From: Opitutaceae bacterium
GTDB lineage: Bacteria > Verrucomicrobiota > Verrucomicrobiia > Opitutales > Opitutaceae
Direction: 5' to 3'
NCBI GenBank assembly: GCA_015075305.1
Contig: JABTUS010000001.1
Coordinates: 248,001-312,000, forward strand
DNA: 64,000 nucleotides
In this document: positions 55,277 to 63,886 of the stretch, one piece after another
How the letters are laid out: the number at the start of each line of letters is the position of its first letter
Numbering within the stretch: the first letter of the stretch is position 1
Made by a program: the position numbers and the translations under genes
The notes under the pieces: model-generated
What the model was told of the DNA's origin: nothing
Databases searched by the model: none
Seen by the model: only the letters and a program-made list of their open reading frames with translations

Positions 55277-56173
55277 TCAGACCCCGGAGGAGCTGGATTC
55301 GCTCGCGGGTTTTCCCGCAATTCCATCAGCCGCTCCCTTGCGTCGCTCCCATTTCATCAGGAGCCACACGAATCCGAAGAAGGGAATCAGCGACAGCAGG
55401 AAGAAAATCGGGCCGCCCTGATGATGGATGGCGCTGTCGATCATGTGCGGCCCGACATGCACGCAAAGCTCGCCCAGAACAAAGACCCGGAATCCATTGC
55501 GCACCAGCGCCAGCGGAATCACAAAAAGCGCCAGGGCCACACGATTCACCTTCGATCGGAGGAAGAGCTGCCCGCCGACGATGCTCGTGATGAGCAGCAC
55601 GAGCGAGGAGCGGATGCCGCTGCATTCGGGTGCGACCTGCAGGCTGATGCCGGGAAGGTTGAAGACCAGCCCCTCCCGGTAGAGCGTCGTGTCCGCGAGG
55701 CTGAACATCCCGTACGCGCACTCGGCCGATCCATACTGGAGAAACCGCTCGATGCCCGCCTCCACCTGCGTTGGAAAGGGAATGATGAACAACAGGAACA
55801 GCAGGGGGAAAAGGAGCCGCTTGAGATTCGCGCGACCGAGCGTGAGCAGCGCCGCGGTCCAGATGCAGGCCACATAGGCAAACGCAACCGCAGCCATCGC
55901 ATTTTCCGGCGACGCCGGCTGCCCGGCCAGGCGATAGTACAGACTCGCCCCGGCGCCCAGCAGTGTGACAACAGCGAGCCACTGAATGCCTCCCAAGTTC
56001 GCCTCGAATTTTTCCCTCCTCAGGTAGATGAAGTAGGCGCTGACGAACGGTATGAGTATGACGTGCGAATACAGCGTATTCTCGAGCGAGAACGAGAAGA
56101 ACGGCACCAGCAACGGCAGCATCGCAAGCGTCACACCCGCGGATGCAATCAGGAATTTTTTCAGGTGAGGCAC
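55277..56173 (-). CDS. exosortase
   Basis: This is a transpeptidase of about 298 residues with roughly eight membrane helices. The catalytic triad of the family is visible: Cys184 in VAPECSGIRSSLVLL, Arg229 in LVRNGFRVFVLGE and His250/251 in DSAIHHQGGPIFF. The start is GTG 56173 (VPHLKKFLIAS). The 77 residues upstream in the open frame are encoded by repeats and are not real. It would process the VPD-CTERM protein at 45.1-45.8 kb and others, cutting before the membrane helix and passing the protein to the cell surface. The C-terminal tail is Ser-rich (KPASESSSSGV). Confidence 0.9.
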   Translation of the reverse strand: MPHLKKFLIASAGVTLAMLPLLVPFFSFSLENTLYSHVILIPFVSAYFIYLRREKFEANLGGIQWLAVVTLLGAGASLYYRLAGQPASPENAMAAVAFAYVACIWTAALLTLGRANLKRLLFPLLFLLFIIPFPTQVEAGIERFLQYGSAECAYGMFSLADTTLYREGLVFNLPGISLQVAPECSGIRSSLVLLITSIVGGQLFLRSKVNRVALALFVIPLALVRNGFRVFVLGELCVHVGPHMIDSAIHHQGGPIFFLLSLIPFFGFVWLLMKWERRKGAADGIAGKPASESSSSGV

Positions 56174-56962
56174 GGTGGGAAATATGGCGGAAGACAGAAG
56201 TTCACCCCAAAAACTGGAGGGGCACGCTCCGTCCTGACCCGGGGACGCGCATTGCGCAACGGCACCGGAGGTCCACTCCGCAAACTGGATGGGCACGCTC
56301 CGTCCTGACCAAGGGACGCGCTTCGCGCCACAACGCCGGAGGTCCCATCCGCAAATTGGAGGGGCACGCTTCGTCGTGACCAGGGGACGCGACTCGCGGA
56401 ACAACGCCGGAGATTCTCACGCAAAGACGCGAAATTGAGAGGACAATTCCGACTGACCTCTGACCGCCTTCCGTCCTCCGCGATCTCCGCGCCTCCGCGT
56501 GAAACCCTCCGTCTCCGTTTCGCGACGCCCGTCCCCAGGTCACGACAAAGCGTGCCCCTCCAATAATCAAAAATCTGACATCCAACCTCCAAATCCATTC
56601 CTCGTCTTCTCCGCGCCCTCCGCGCCTCCGCGTGAAAAATTCCGTCTTCCGAGCTCCACCTTTCAAATTGACCCAATGCCGACTGCGGGCTGGAAGCCCG
56701 AGCCACCCTGCTCTCCATCCTCCGCGTGAAACCCTCCGTCTCCGTTTCGCGACGCCCGTCCCCCTGGTCACGACAAAGCGTGCCCCTCCATTTGAAAAAG
56801 ATATTCCTTCCTCCCCTTCGCTCTTCCTCCGCGCCTCCGCGCCTTCACGTTTAACTCTCCGCTGCCGTCGCGCGACGCGAATCCCCTGGGCACGACGAAG
56901 CGTACCCCTCCAGTTGAAAAGGCCTCCCTGTCGCCAGGCTGCTCCGGAGCGACCCTTCACTT
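56174..56962. repeat. repeat-filled intergenic region
   Basis: About 790 bp without a gene. It carries six copies of the 24-bp unit: forward at 56216, 56287 and 56358, reverse at 56538, 56766 and 56888. CTCCGCG arrays lie near 56475, 56607, 56712 and 56826, and one copy of gactgcgggctggaagcccg at 56681-56700. The forward copies come first and the reverse copies later, so pairs could fold on each other. Confidence 0.8.
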
Positions 56963-58234
56963 TCAATAGGACCATCCAACACTGAGACCCCAGATTGTGC
57001 TCGTCCGGCCAAAGCCAAACGTGTTGGACAGGTTTCTCGCGCGGGTCCAGTTGAGCCCGACGGAAATGCGCTGCCTGAGCACGGTCGACAACGACAGCGA
57101 TGCCGACTGATACTCGTCCTTCCTTTGAGTTATGCCCGCCGAGGCGTCCTTCAGGACATACCTCGATTTGCTCCAGGAAAGCCCCGCGCCCAGATTCAGC
57201 CGCCCGAGCAGTCGCTGACTCAGCCCGAGCGTGTATCCCTCGGCCTGGTTCATCTGATTCGCGTAGTAGGAGGAATTCACCCCCCGGTTCGCACCGAGGC
57301 TGAGGGTCGTGACATCCGTCAATTTGTAGCTGATGTCCCCACTGTACACGGGACTGGTTCGATTGTCCCCGGACCCCTCGAACTTGCTGGAGTCCACGCC
57401 GACGTTGACGTCAACACTCAGCTTTGGCCCCGGTTGCCAAACCGCGCCAATCTTCGCCTGTCTGGACGTGATGTCTGCGCCTTGATCAACCATGTTCTTC
57501 GAGCCGCCCAGGCCTGCGGAGAGACTGAGAGTCGTTCCCACCTTCCGGCGCAGCCAGACGAAGGAGTTGACCGACTGCATGTTCGTAAACTCCTCGGTAT
57601 TGCGACCTCCCCACCCGAGCGTCACGTCCAGATCGGTCCGCTCGCCCAGCGCAACCACCGCACCGCCATTGACCGACCAGGCCTCCTCGATCGTCTGGCG
57701 TCCCGTCTCAACCAGCGGCAAACTCGTGAGGCTGTACGACGCTCCCACACTCAAATCCGTATTGCCCACACCCGCTCCCGCATTCACGGACGCGGTGTGA
57801 TCGGTGCGATCCTTCAGCGCCTTGCTGGAGTACCAGATGAAGGTCGGAGAATAGCGAAACGTCACACGGTCGGCGGCGCGCACCATGATCGCCGGCGACA
57901 ACTGATGGATCGTGCTGTTCGCATCGCTGCCGGTGTATCCCGCCAGATTGTCGCCATAGGAAAGCGTGTACTGGAGGGAAGGGTTGAGCATGCGCGCAAA
58001 CTTTCCCGCCGCCTCTTCGGGAGGCACGCCCGTGAACGGTCGGAAAATGCTCGTGCCGAGCAGGCCCTGCGGCGCGGATGAGGTGACACTGCGCCGCTCC
58101 GTCATCGATGGCGCACGTTGCGGACTCGATGAGGCACCCGTCGCCGTCTGTCCCGGCGCCGCCGCCACAAGACTCAAGACCATCGCCTGAAGGGAGATCC
58201 AGGAAAGAACCGCAGACGCTGATAATGTTTTCAT
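56963..58234 (-). CDS. outer-membrane beta-barrel protein (EpsL-like)
   Basis: This 423-residue exported protein starts at ATG 58234. It has a signal peptide (MKTLSASAVLSWISLQAMVL) and then, from about residue 80, many alternating strands with aromatic girdles (VTFRYSPTFIWYSS, LSVGASYSLTSLPL, SLGANRGVNSSYYANQ) up to a final strand ending in aromatic Tyr (STIWGLSVGWSY). This is the layout of outer-membrane barrels such as the EpsL-like proteins found beside exosortases. The upstream part of the open frame (to 58633) is repeat-derived. It may act in exopolysaccharide export. Family assignment is moderate. Confidence 0.75.
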   Translation of the reverse strand: MKTLSASAVLSWISLQAMVLSLVAAAPGQTATGASSSPQRAPSMTERRSVTSSAPQGLLGTSIFRPFTGVPPEEAAGKFARMLNPSLQYTLSYGDNLAGYTGSDANSTIHQLSPAIMVRAADRVTFRYSPTFIWYSSKALKDRTDHTASVNAGAGVGNTDLSVGASYSLTSLPLVETGRQTIEEAWSVNGGAVVALGERTDLDVTLGWGGRNTEEFTNMQSVNSFVWLRRKVGTTLSLSAGLGGSKNMVDQGADITSRQAKIGAVWQPGPKLSVDVNVGVDSSKFEGSGDNRTSPVYSGDISYKLTDVTTLSLGANRGVNSSYYANQMNQAEGYTLGLSQRLLGRLNLGAGLSWSKSRYVLKDASAGITQRKDEYQSASLSLSTVLRQRISVGLNWTRARNLSNTFGFGRTSTIWGLSVGWSY

Positions 58235-58751
58235 GCAGAAATCATGGGCATCTTCTAGCCGGAGATTGGGCGGACACAATCCGGATATAAGCCGGAAACC
58301 GGAGACCGGTACATTGCCAAATGGAGGGGCACGCTCTGTCGTGACCTGGGAACGTGCGTCGCGCAACTGCGTCGGAATTTCCAACGCAAGGAAGCAAAGG
58401 CGCAAAGTGGATGGGTCTGAAACCGGAATGCCAATCTCCGACCCCTGACATCTGACTTCTGACATCTGACTTCCGCTCGTCATCCCGTTATCCATGCTTG
58501 CCTTCTCTTCGCCCCATCCGCGGTCGCACTCAAATGCCCGGCCCAGCTTCAAATCACTTTCCACAATCATCCCCAAATTCCGCGTTTCCCACGATTTTCC
58601 CGAACAAACCGCTTCATCCGCTTTCAATCGCACCGAAACTATTCATTTGAGGAATTCATCTCGAACCCCGGAATAAATCCAAGATATCATCCTTGAAAAC
58701 CGTGGACAGGATCTCCCCGGGATCAATGGTTCACATCCAGACCAATACCTT
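58235..58751. other. intergenic region between barrel protein and glmS
   Basis: It holds one forward 24-bp unit at 58323-58346 and short low-complexity pieces (ctgacatctgacttctgac repeated near 58444-58470). Both divergent genes must have their promoters here. I see no RNA gene or riboswitch, and no glmS ribozyme core. Confidence 0.6.
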
Positions 58752-60611
58752 ATGTGCGGAATCGTCGGATATGTCGGAAAACAGAAGGCGGCCTCGATCC
58801 TGATCGACGGCCTCAAGCGGCTTGAGTACCGGGGTTATGACTCGGCGGGCCTCGCCGTGCACGATGGCAGCAGGCTCACCATCGTGAAGAAGGTCGGCCG
58901 CGTCGCCACGCTGGCCAAGGAGGCCGCGCGCCAGCCGCTCGGCAGCACCACCGGAATCAGTCACACCCGCTGGGCCACCCACGGCGGCGTCACCGACGCC
59001 AACGCGCACCCCCACCTCAGTTCCGACGGCAAAATTGCGATCGTGCACAATGGCGTGATCGAAAACTACAATTCGATCAAACGCTTCCTGCTCACCAAGG
59101 GACACACCTTCAGCTCCGAGACCGACACGGAGGTCCTCTGCAATCTCATCGCCTATCACTACGCCAAGGAACCCGTTGCGAACGGATCCAGCGAACACAG
59201 CCGGCTGGTTGAAAGCGTTCGCAAGGCGCTATTCCATGTCGAGGGAACCTACGGCATTGCCGTGCTCTGCATCGACTGCCCCTCCGAAATCGTGGCCGCG
59301 CGCAAGGGCTCGCCCCTCATTCTGGGCGTCGGCTCCGATGAACTCCTGCTCGCCAGCGATGTCTCGGCCATGATCAGCCGCACCCAGAATGTTGTTTACC
59401 TCAAGGACAGCGAGATCGTCCACCTCACGTCAAAGGGCTTCCACATCACCACGCTCGATCAGGCGGACGTCGCACCGGTCATCGACACGGTCAACTGGTC
59501 GGTCGCGGACGCGGAGCTGGGCGACTTCTCCCACTACATGGAGAAGGAGATCTTCGACCAGCCTGTCGCCCTGGAAAACACCATGCGCGGGCGCTTCTCC
59601 GAGGACGGCAGCACCGCCAAGTTCGGCGGACTCAACATCACCGCCAGCGACTTCCGCTCCTCTGACCGCTTCGTGTTCTGCGGCTGCGGCACGGCCTGGC
59701 ACGCCTGCCTGGTCGCCGAGCACCTGATCGAGCGCTTCGCCCGCATCCCCGTCGAGGTCGACTACGCCTCCGAGTTCCGCTACCGCAACGTCCCGCTCTC
59801 GAACAATTCGCTCTTCTTCGTGATGAGCCAGTCGGGCGAGACCATCGACACCCTGGCCGCCCTGCGCGAAGCCAAACGCAAGGGCTTCCGCGTGATGGCG
59901 ATCAACAATGTCGTCGGCTCGACCATCGCCCGCGAGGCGGATGGCGGCGTCTACCAGCACGTGGGACCCGAGATCGGCGTCGCCTCGACGAAGGCGTTCA
60001 CGTCCCAGCTCATGGTGGCCGCCATGCTCGCGCTGCACGTCGCCCGCATGCGCGACATGTCGTTCAGCGACGGCGTCGAATACGTCAACGCGCTCAAGAG
60101 CGCGCCGGATTTGGTCCGCAAGGTCCTCACCCAGGCGGCGCACATCAAGGTCATCGCGGAGAAGTACGCCCGCGTGACCGACATGCTGTTTCTGGGCCGG
60201 CTCTCGCTATTCCCCATCGCGCTCGAAGGCGCGCTCAAGCTGAAGGAGATTTCCTACATTCACGCGGAGGGCTACCCCGCGGCGGAGATGAAGCACGGCC
60301 CCATCGCGCTCATCAGCGAGCACTGTCCGTCGGTCTTCTTCGCGCCCAAGGGGGAGCTCTTCAACAAGATCGTTTCCTCAATGCAGGAGATCAAGGCGCG
60401 CAAGGGGAGGATCATCGCGATCGTGACCGAGGGCGCCGAACTCCCGCCAAACCTCGCCGACGAGACTATTCCGATTCCCGACTGCCACGAGTCGATCCTG
60501 CCGATCATCGCCACCGTGCCCGTGCAGCTCCTCAGCTACTACATCGCCTGCGCCCGCGGCTGCGACGTCGACAAGCCCCGCAACCTGGCCAAGTCCGTGA
60601 CGGTCGAGTAG
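58752..60611 (+). CDS. glmS: glutamine-fructose-6-phosphate aminotransferase
   Basis: This 619-residue enzyme makes glucosamine-6-phosphate from fructose-6-phosphate and glutamine, the entry to UDP-GlcNAc for peptidoglycan, lipopolysaccharide and exopolysaccharide. The N-terminal nucleophile Cys2 is in MCGIVGYVG. GYDSAGLAV, HTRWATHGGVTDANAHPH and HNGVIENY follow. Two SIS domains (FCGCGTAWHACL, MSQSGETIDTLAALREA, GRLSLFPIALEGALKLKEIS) lead to the C-terminal DKPRNLAKSVTVE. The length is normal. It stands in an envelope/exopolysaccharide neighbourhood. Confidence 0.97.
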   Translation: MCGIVGYVGKQKAASILIDGLKRLEYRGYDSAGLAVHDGSRLTIVKKVGRVATLAKEAARQPLGSTTGISHTRWATHGGVTDANAHPHLSSDGKIAIVHNGVIENYNSIKRFLLTKGHTFSSETDTEVLCNLIAYHYAKEPVANGSSEHSRLVESVRKALFHVEGTYGIAVLCIDCPSEIVAARKGSPLILGVGSDELLLASDVSAMISRTQNVVYLKDSEIVHLTSKGFHITTLDQADVAPVIDTVNWSVADAELGDFSHYMEKEIFDQPVALENTMRGRFSEDGSTAKFGGLNITASDFRSSDRFVFCGCGTAWHACLVAEHLIERFARIPVEVDYASEFRYRNVPLSNNSLFFVMSQSGETIDTLAALREAKRKGFRVMAINNVVGSTIAREADGGVYQHVGPEIGVASTKAFTSQLMVAAMLALHVARMRDMSFSDGVEYVNALKSAPDLVRKVLTQAAHIKVIAEKYARVTDMLFLGRLSLFPIALEGALKLKEISYIHAEGYPAAEMKHGPIALISEHCPSVFFAPKGELFNKIVSSMQEIKARKGRIIAIVTEGAELPPNLADETIPIPDCHESILPIIATVPVQLLSYYIACARGCDVDKPRNLAKSVTVE

Positions 60612-60825
60612 AGTCGGAAGCCAGCGCTCGGAAGTCAGAGATCGGATGTAGGATATAGGGCCGCTGACCTCTGATCTCCGCCCTCTGCCCACAGAGCGCC
60701 AAAGGCGCGGACCATGCCAGCCCATGGCAACGCCATGGGTATTGGCGGTTACATCAATCGTGAGCCCTGAAGGGGCGACCCAAGGTACATCGCCGAGAAA
60801 ACGGACGCGTCAAAAAAAATCCCTT
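60612..60825. other. glmS 3' flank with small palindromes
   Basis: CCCATGGC-aac-GCCATGGG (60721-60739) is a perfect 8-bp hairpin with a 3-nt loop. A second short palindrome of the type ccctgaaggggcg follows near 60766. They may end the glmS transcript or belong to another repeat family. No gene is seen. Confidence 0.55.
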
Positions 60826-60972
60826 GGAGGGGCACGCTTTGTCGTGACCAGGGGACGCACATCGCGCAACAGCGCCGGCTGATTCGCCATTCGATCCATC
60901 AATTCACGACGCCGTTCCAAATTCCGATTTTCGTACAATCATCGATCCGGTCACGACAAAGCGTGCCCCTCC
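60826..60972. repeat. MITE-like element, copy 2
   Basis: A 147-bp copy of the element at 51699-51845, with inverted ends at 60826-60849 and 60949-60972. The inner part is nearly identical (cattcgatccatcaattcac; attttcgtacaatcatcg). Confidence 0.8.
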
Positions 60973-61278
60973 AGTTGATAACCAATTCCTCCCTCCGCGA
61001 TCTCCGCGCCTCCGCGTGAAACCCTCCGGCATCCCTATGCATCACCCGTCCCCAGGTCACGACAAAGCGTGCCCCTCCGGTTGAAAACCAATTCCTCCCT
61101 CCGCGATCTCCGCGGCTCCGCGTGAAACCCTCCGATTCCCGACCTCTGAAATCCACCCTCCAACTGACTAAAGACCACTGCAGGCTGGAAGCCCGAGCCA
61201 CCCCTCCCCCCCCTTCGCTCTTCCTCCGCGCCTCCGCGCCTCCGCGTTTAACGCCTCGATCTCCGCCCTCATGCGGCA
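60973..61278. repeat. CTCCGCG arrays, one 24-bp unit, one GGGCTGGAAGCCC unit
   Basis: CTCCGCG-type arrays lie near 60988, 61100 and 61224, a reverse 24-bp unit at 61055-61078, and an actgcaggctggaagcccg copy at 61177-61195. There is no gene. Open frames crossing it (to 62101) are composition artefacts. Confidence 0.75.
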
Positions 61279-62097
61279 TCAGAGAATGTCCGCAAAGGTG
61301 CGCTCGATGGCCCTGAAGTAGGCGACGCCAGCGCCCAGGAGCACGGCGACGACCACCGCTGAAATGACGACGCTTTCCACCGCAACCGGGTACGCGTCTC
61401 CGAGGATCGACCAGCGGAAGCCGTCGATGATCCCCACCATCGGGTTCAGCGAATAGAGAAGCCGAAATTGCTCGGGAACGATCCGCGTCTGCATGCCCAC
61501 GGGCGAAAGGAACAAGCCCATCTGCACCGCGAACGGGAGGATGTATCGGATATCCCGATACCGCGCGATCAACGCCGAGAGGCCGATGCCCATCGCGAGC
61601 GAAGCCGCGAGCGCCAGGACAATGAAGAGCGGAAGAAACACGAGGTTGGGCGACGGCGCATACCCGTGGAAGAGCATCAACCCAGACAGCAACCCCAGGG
61701 ATGCCAGGAAATCCATGCAAGCCGGGACCAGACTGCTGATGGGGACGATCAGGCGGGGAAAATAGACCTTGGCTATCAGGTACGAGCTGTTGACCAGGCT
61801 GTTGCCGCTTTCGGACATCGCGGCGGAAAAAAACTGCCACGGCAGTAGCCCGCAGAGCACCATGAGCGCGTACGGTGCGGGTCCGGACGGGAGCTTTCCA
61901 AAATAACTGAAGACGAGAGTCAGGATCAGCATCGACAAAAGCGGCCGCAGAAGCGCCCACAGAATGCCAAGGCTCGTCTGCTTGTAGCGCACCAGCAGAT
62001 CCCTCCAGGCAAGCAAGCCGAGCAACTCGCGAAATTTCCACACCTCGGCCCAATAATGCACGCTCGAGCGCCGCGGACGAATGACAACGGGGTCCAT
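61279..62097 (-). CDS. ABC-2 type polysaccharide export permease
   Basis: This 272-residue membrane protein of the ABC-2 class (Wzm/RfbA-type) begins with ELLGLLAWRDLLVRYKQTSL, the typical amphipathic start before the first helix. LLRPLLSMLILTLVFSYFG follows, then PYALMVLCGLLPWQFFSAAM, and near the end LYSLNPMVGIIDGFRWSILG. It would export a polysaccharide (O-antigen, teichoic acid or capsule) together with an ATPase subunit. The ATPase gene is not in the window. It lies between two repeat-filled gaps. Confidence 0.92.
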   Translation of the reverse strand: MDPVVIRPRRSSVHYWAEVWKFRELLGLLAWRDLLVRYKQTSLGILWALLRPLLSMLILTLVFSYFGKLPSGPAPYALMVLCGLLPWQFFSAAMSESGNSLVNSSYLIAKVYFPRLIVPISSLVPACMDFLASLGLLSGLMLFHGYAPSPNLVFLPLFIVLALAASLAMGIGLSALIARYRDIRYILPFAVQMGLFLSPVGMQTRIVPEQFRLLYSLNPMVGIIDGFRWSILGDAYPVAVESVVISAVVVAVLLGAGVAYFRAIERTFADIL

Positions 62098-62130
62098 ACA
62101 ATTATCGGGAGTCAGAGGTCAGTTTATCAT

Positions 62131-62276
62131 GGAGGGGCACGCTTTGTCGTGACCAGGCAACGCGCTCCGCGCAACAGCACCGGCTGATTCACCATTCGAT
62201 CCATCAATTCACGACGCCGTTCCAAATTCCAATTTCAAACAATCATCGATCCGGTCACGACAGAGCGTGCCCCTCC
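62131..62276. repeat. MITE-like element, copy 3
   Basis: A 146-bp copy with inverted ends at 62131-62154 and 62253-62276. The inner part is the same as in copies 1 and 2 with a few changes (ccaaattccaatttcaaac). Confidence 0.8.
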
Positions 62277-62451
62277 AGTTGATAACCAATTCCTCCCTCC
62301 GCGATCTCCGCGTCTCCGCGTGAAACTCTCCGTCTCCGTTATGCATCACCCGTCCCCCGGTCACGACGGAGCGTGCCCCTCCAGTTGAAAGAGAAATCTC
62401 TTCCTCCGCGTCCTCGCGCCTTCGCGTTTAATCCTCCGACTTCCGACCTCC
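62277..62451. repeat. CTCCGCG arrays with one 24-bp unit
   Basis: Arrays lie near 62292-62325 and 62403-62430, and a reverse 24-bp unit at 62359-62382. There is no gene. The region ends at the stop of the glycosyltransferase gene. Confidence 0.75.
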
Positions 62452-63645
62452 TCACCTCCGGCGCAGGCAGTCCTGCGCCGCCTCGACGATCCGCGGTCGA
62501 ATGGCCTGCCAGGTCCACTTATTCTGAAACGCCTTGAACGCCCGATCCGCCATCTCCGCGGCCTCTCTCGGATTGGCCAGGATGCCGTTGCAGGCTTCCG
62601 CAAACGCCGTGTCGCTGTCGGCCAGGCGCAGGTGCACGCGGTCGGTCACCTCGTAGCCGAACGCGCCGAGCGAGGTCGCCACCACAGGGCATTTCCTAGC
62701 AAAACCCTCCGCGATCTTGATGCGCGTCCCTCCGCCCTCGCGGACCGGCACGATCATGAGCGACCAGGTGGCGATCTCCGCCGCCGCATCCGCCACGAAA
62801 CCGAGCCTGTCGACGTCCGGTGCATCCGGCACGTCCAGCAACTCGCTGCCGCGTCCAGCCAGCCGCAGCCGCGCCTGAGGGAAAGCCCTCTTGATCTGCG
62901 GCCACACCAGCCTCCAGAACCATTCCACCCCGCGGCGATTCGGTGCGTACGAATAGAGCCCGATGAAACCCACGCGAAAGAATTCATCGGCGTTCCGCGA
63001 AGGTTCGTGCGCCGGCGCATCGTAGCCATTGGGGATGACGTGCATGCGTTCGCCGCCGCCCAGGTAGGCCTTGTCCGCCTCGCTGCAGACTGAAAGCGTG
63101 CTGAAGCGCTCCGGGAACAGGACCTCGCGCCGCTTCAGGGACGCCTCCTCCAGGCGCAGTTTGCCCCTCGCCAGCCAACCCCGCACCGCCTGTCGCGCCG
63201 AACGCGCATAGGTGCTGGGCACGTCATCGATGTCGAGGTGCGTGCGCGGCCAGTTCCAGATGCCGAGGATGTTGGCGGTCCTTGAATTGAAAACCCAGAC
63301 GAGATCGTAGGCGCCCAGCGAGGCCATGAACCGCTGCCGCTCAGCCGGATCCACGCTTAGCCCGTGCACGTTCATGAACCGCGGATCCAGCATGCGACGC
63401 AGCTTGGCGGCCACGGAGCGATTCGGGGTGGAAAGCCCGGGGACGACCTGTCCGACGGCAAACTCCTCCGCGGTCAGCCGCCGCGCCTCGGCATCGTCAG
63501 CCGCCGACCCGACAACGGAAACCGTTACCGGCCCCAGCGTGCCCAATGCGCGCGCCAGATTGAGCGACCGAATCTGCCCACCAAAGCTCCCTCCGTGAGG
63601 CCAGGATGAACCGACAAAAAGTATTCGCGGACCGCAGATGCTCAT
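62452..63645 (-). CDS. GT4-type glycosyltransferase
   Basis: This is a 397-residue GT-B glycosyltransferase. The N-terminal domain begins ILFVGSSWPHGGSFGGQIRS (acceptor domain). The link region is VIPNGYDAPAHEPS. The C-terminal nucleotide-sugar domain has FIGLYSYAPNRRGVEWFW, LAGRGSELLDVPDAPDVDRL and the conserved PVREGGGTRIKIAEGFARKC followed by PVVATSLGAFG. It resembles family 4 enzymes of exopolysaccharide synthesis. Start MSICGPRILF at 63645, or ATG 63651. It is near the ABC-2 permease and a nucleotide-sugar dehydrogenase, so all three probably serve one polysaccharide. Confidence 0.9.
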   Translation of the reverse strand: MSICGPRILFVGSSWPHGGSFGGQIRSLNLARALGTLGPVTVSVVGSAADDAEARRLTAEEFAVGQVVPGLSTPNRSVAAKLRRMLDPRFMNVHGLSVDPAERQRFMASLGAYDLVWVFNSRTANILGIWNWPRTHLDIDDVPSTYARSARQAVRGWLARGKLRLEEASLKRREVLFPERFSTLSVCSEADKAYLGGGERMHVIPNGYDAPAHEPSRNADEFFRVGFIGLYSYAPNRRGVEWFWRLVWPQIKRAFPQARLRLAGRGSELLDVPDAPDVDRLGFVADAAAEIATWSLMIVPVREGGGTRIKIAEGFARKCPVVATSLGAFGYEVTDRVHLRLADSDTAFAEACNGILANPREAAEMADRAFKAFQNKWTWQAIRPRIVEAAQDCLRRR

Positions 63646-63674
63646 GGGCAAAAACGAGAAGAAGAGGTCAGTCC

Positions 63675-63700
63675 GTGGCTCGGGCTTCCAGCCCGCAGTC
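63675..63700. repeat. GGGCTGGAAGCCC unit, reverse copy
   Basis: The reverse complement reads gactgcgggctggaagcccg followed by agccac, as at 56681-56707 and 61177-61203. The core GGGCT-gga-AGCCC is itself a small palindrome. Confidence 0.7.
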
Positions 63701-63725
63701 AGCTTTAGAGATTAAACAGAGGGCC

Positions 63726-63802
63726 TCACGCGGAGTCGCGGAGCACGCGGAGAAATCGGATGCGAAAAAACTCTTCTCCGCGTGCTCCGCGTCTCCGCGT
63801 GA
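63726..63802. repeat. 29-bp fold-back made of CTCCGCG arrays
   Basis: The array at 63726-63754 is the reverse complement of that at 63774-63802 at 28 of 29 positions, with a 19-nt loop between. A reverse 24-bp unit follows at 63833-63856. There is no gene in 63652-63886. Confidence 0.8.
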
Positions 63803-63886
63803 AATTTCCGCGCCACGCGTCGCGCGTTCCCAGGTCACGACAAAGCGTGCCCCTCCAGTTGACAAGGCGAACCTCCGACCTCCGTC

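Noticed and set aside
53630-56308. 892-codon plus-strand open frame
   Set aside because: It is antisense to the TPR lipoprotein and exosortase genes, and it ends in repeat-derived LDGHAPS.
56174-56404. N-terminal extension of the exosortase
   Set aside because: These 77 codons are made of 24-bp units; the family-like sequence starts at the GTG at 56173.
58235-58633. N-terminal extension of the barrel protein
   Set aside because: It is repeat-derived, and a normal signal peptide begins at ATG 58234.
58600-58751. glmS ribozyme or riboswitch upstream of glmS
   Set aside because: No conserved core or pseudoknot sequence can be made out.
60899-62101. 400-codon minus-strand open frame
   Set aside because: It overlaps the ABC-2 permease in another frame and runs through repeat arrays.
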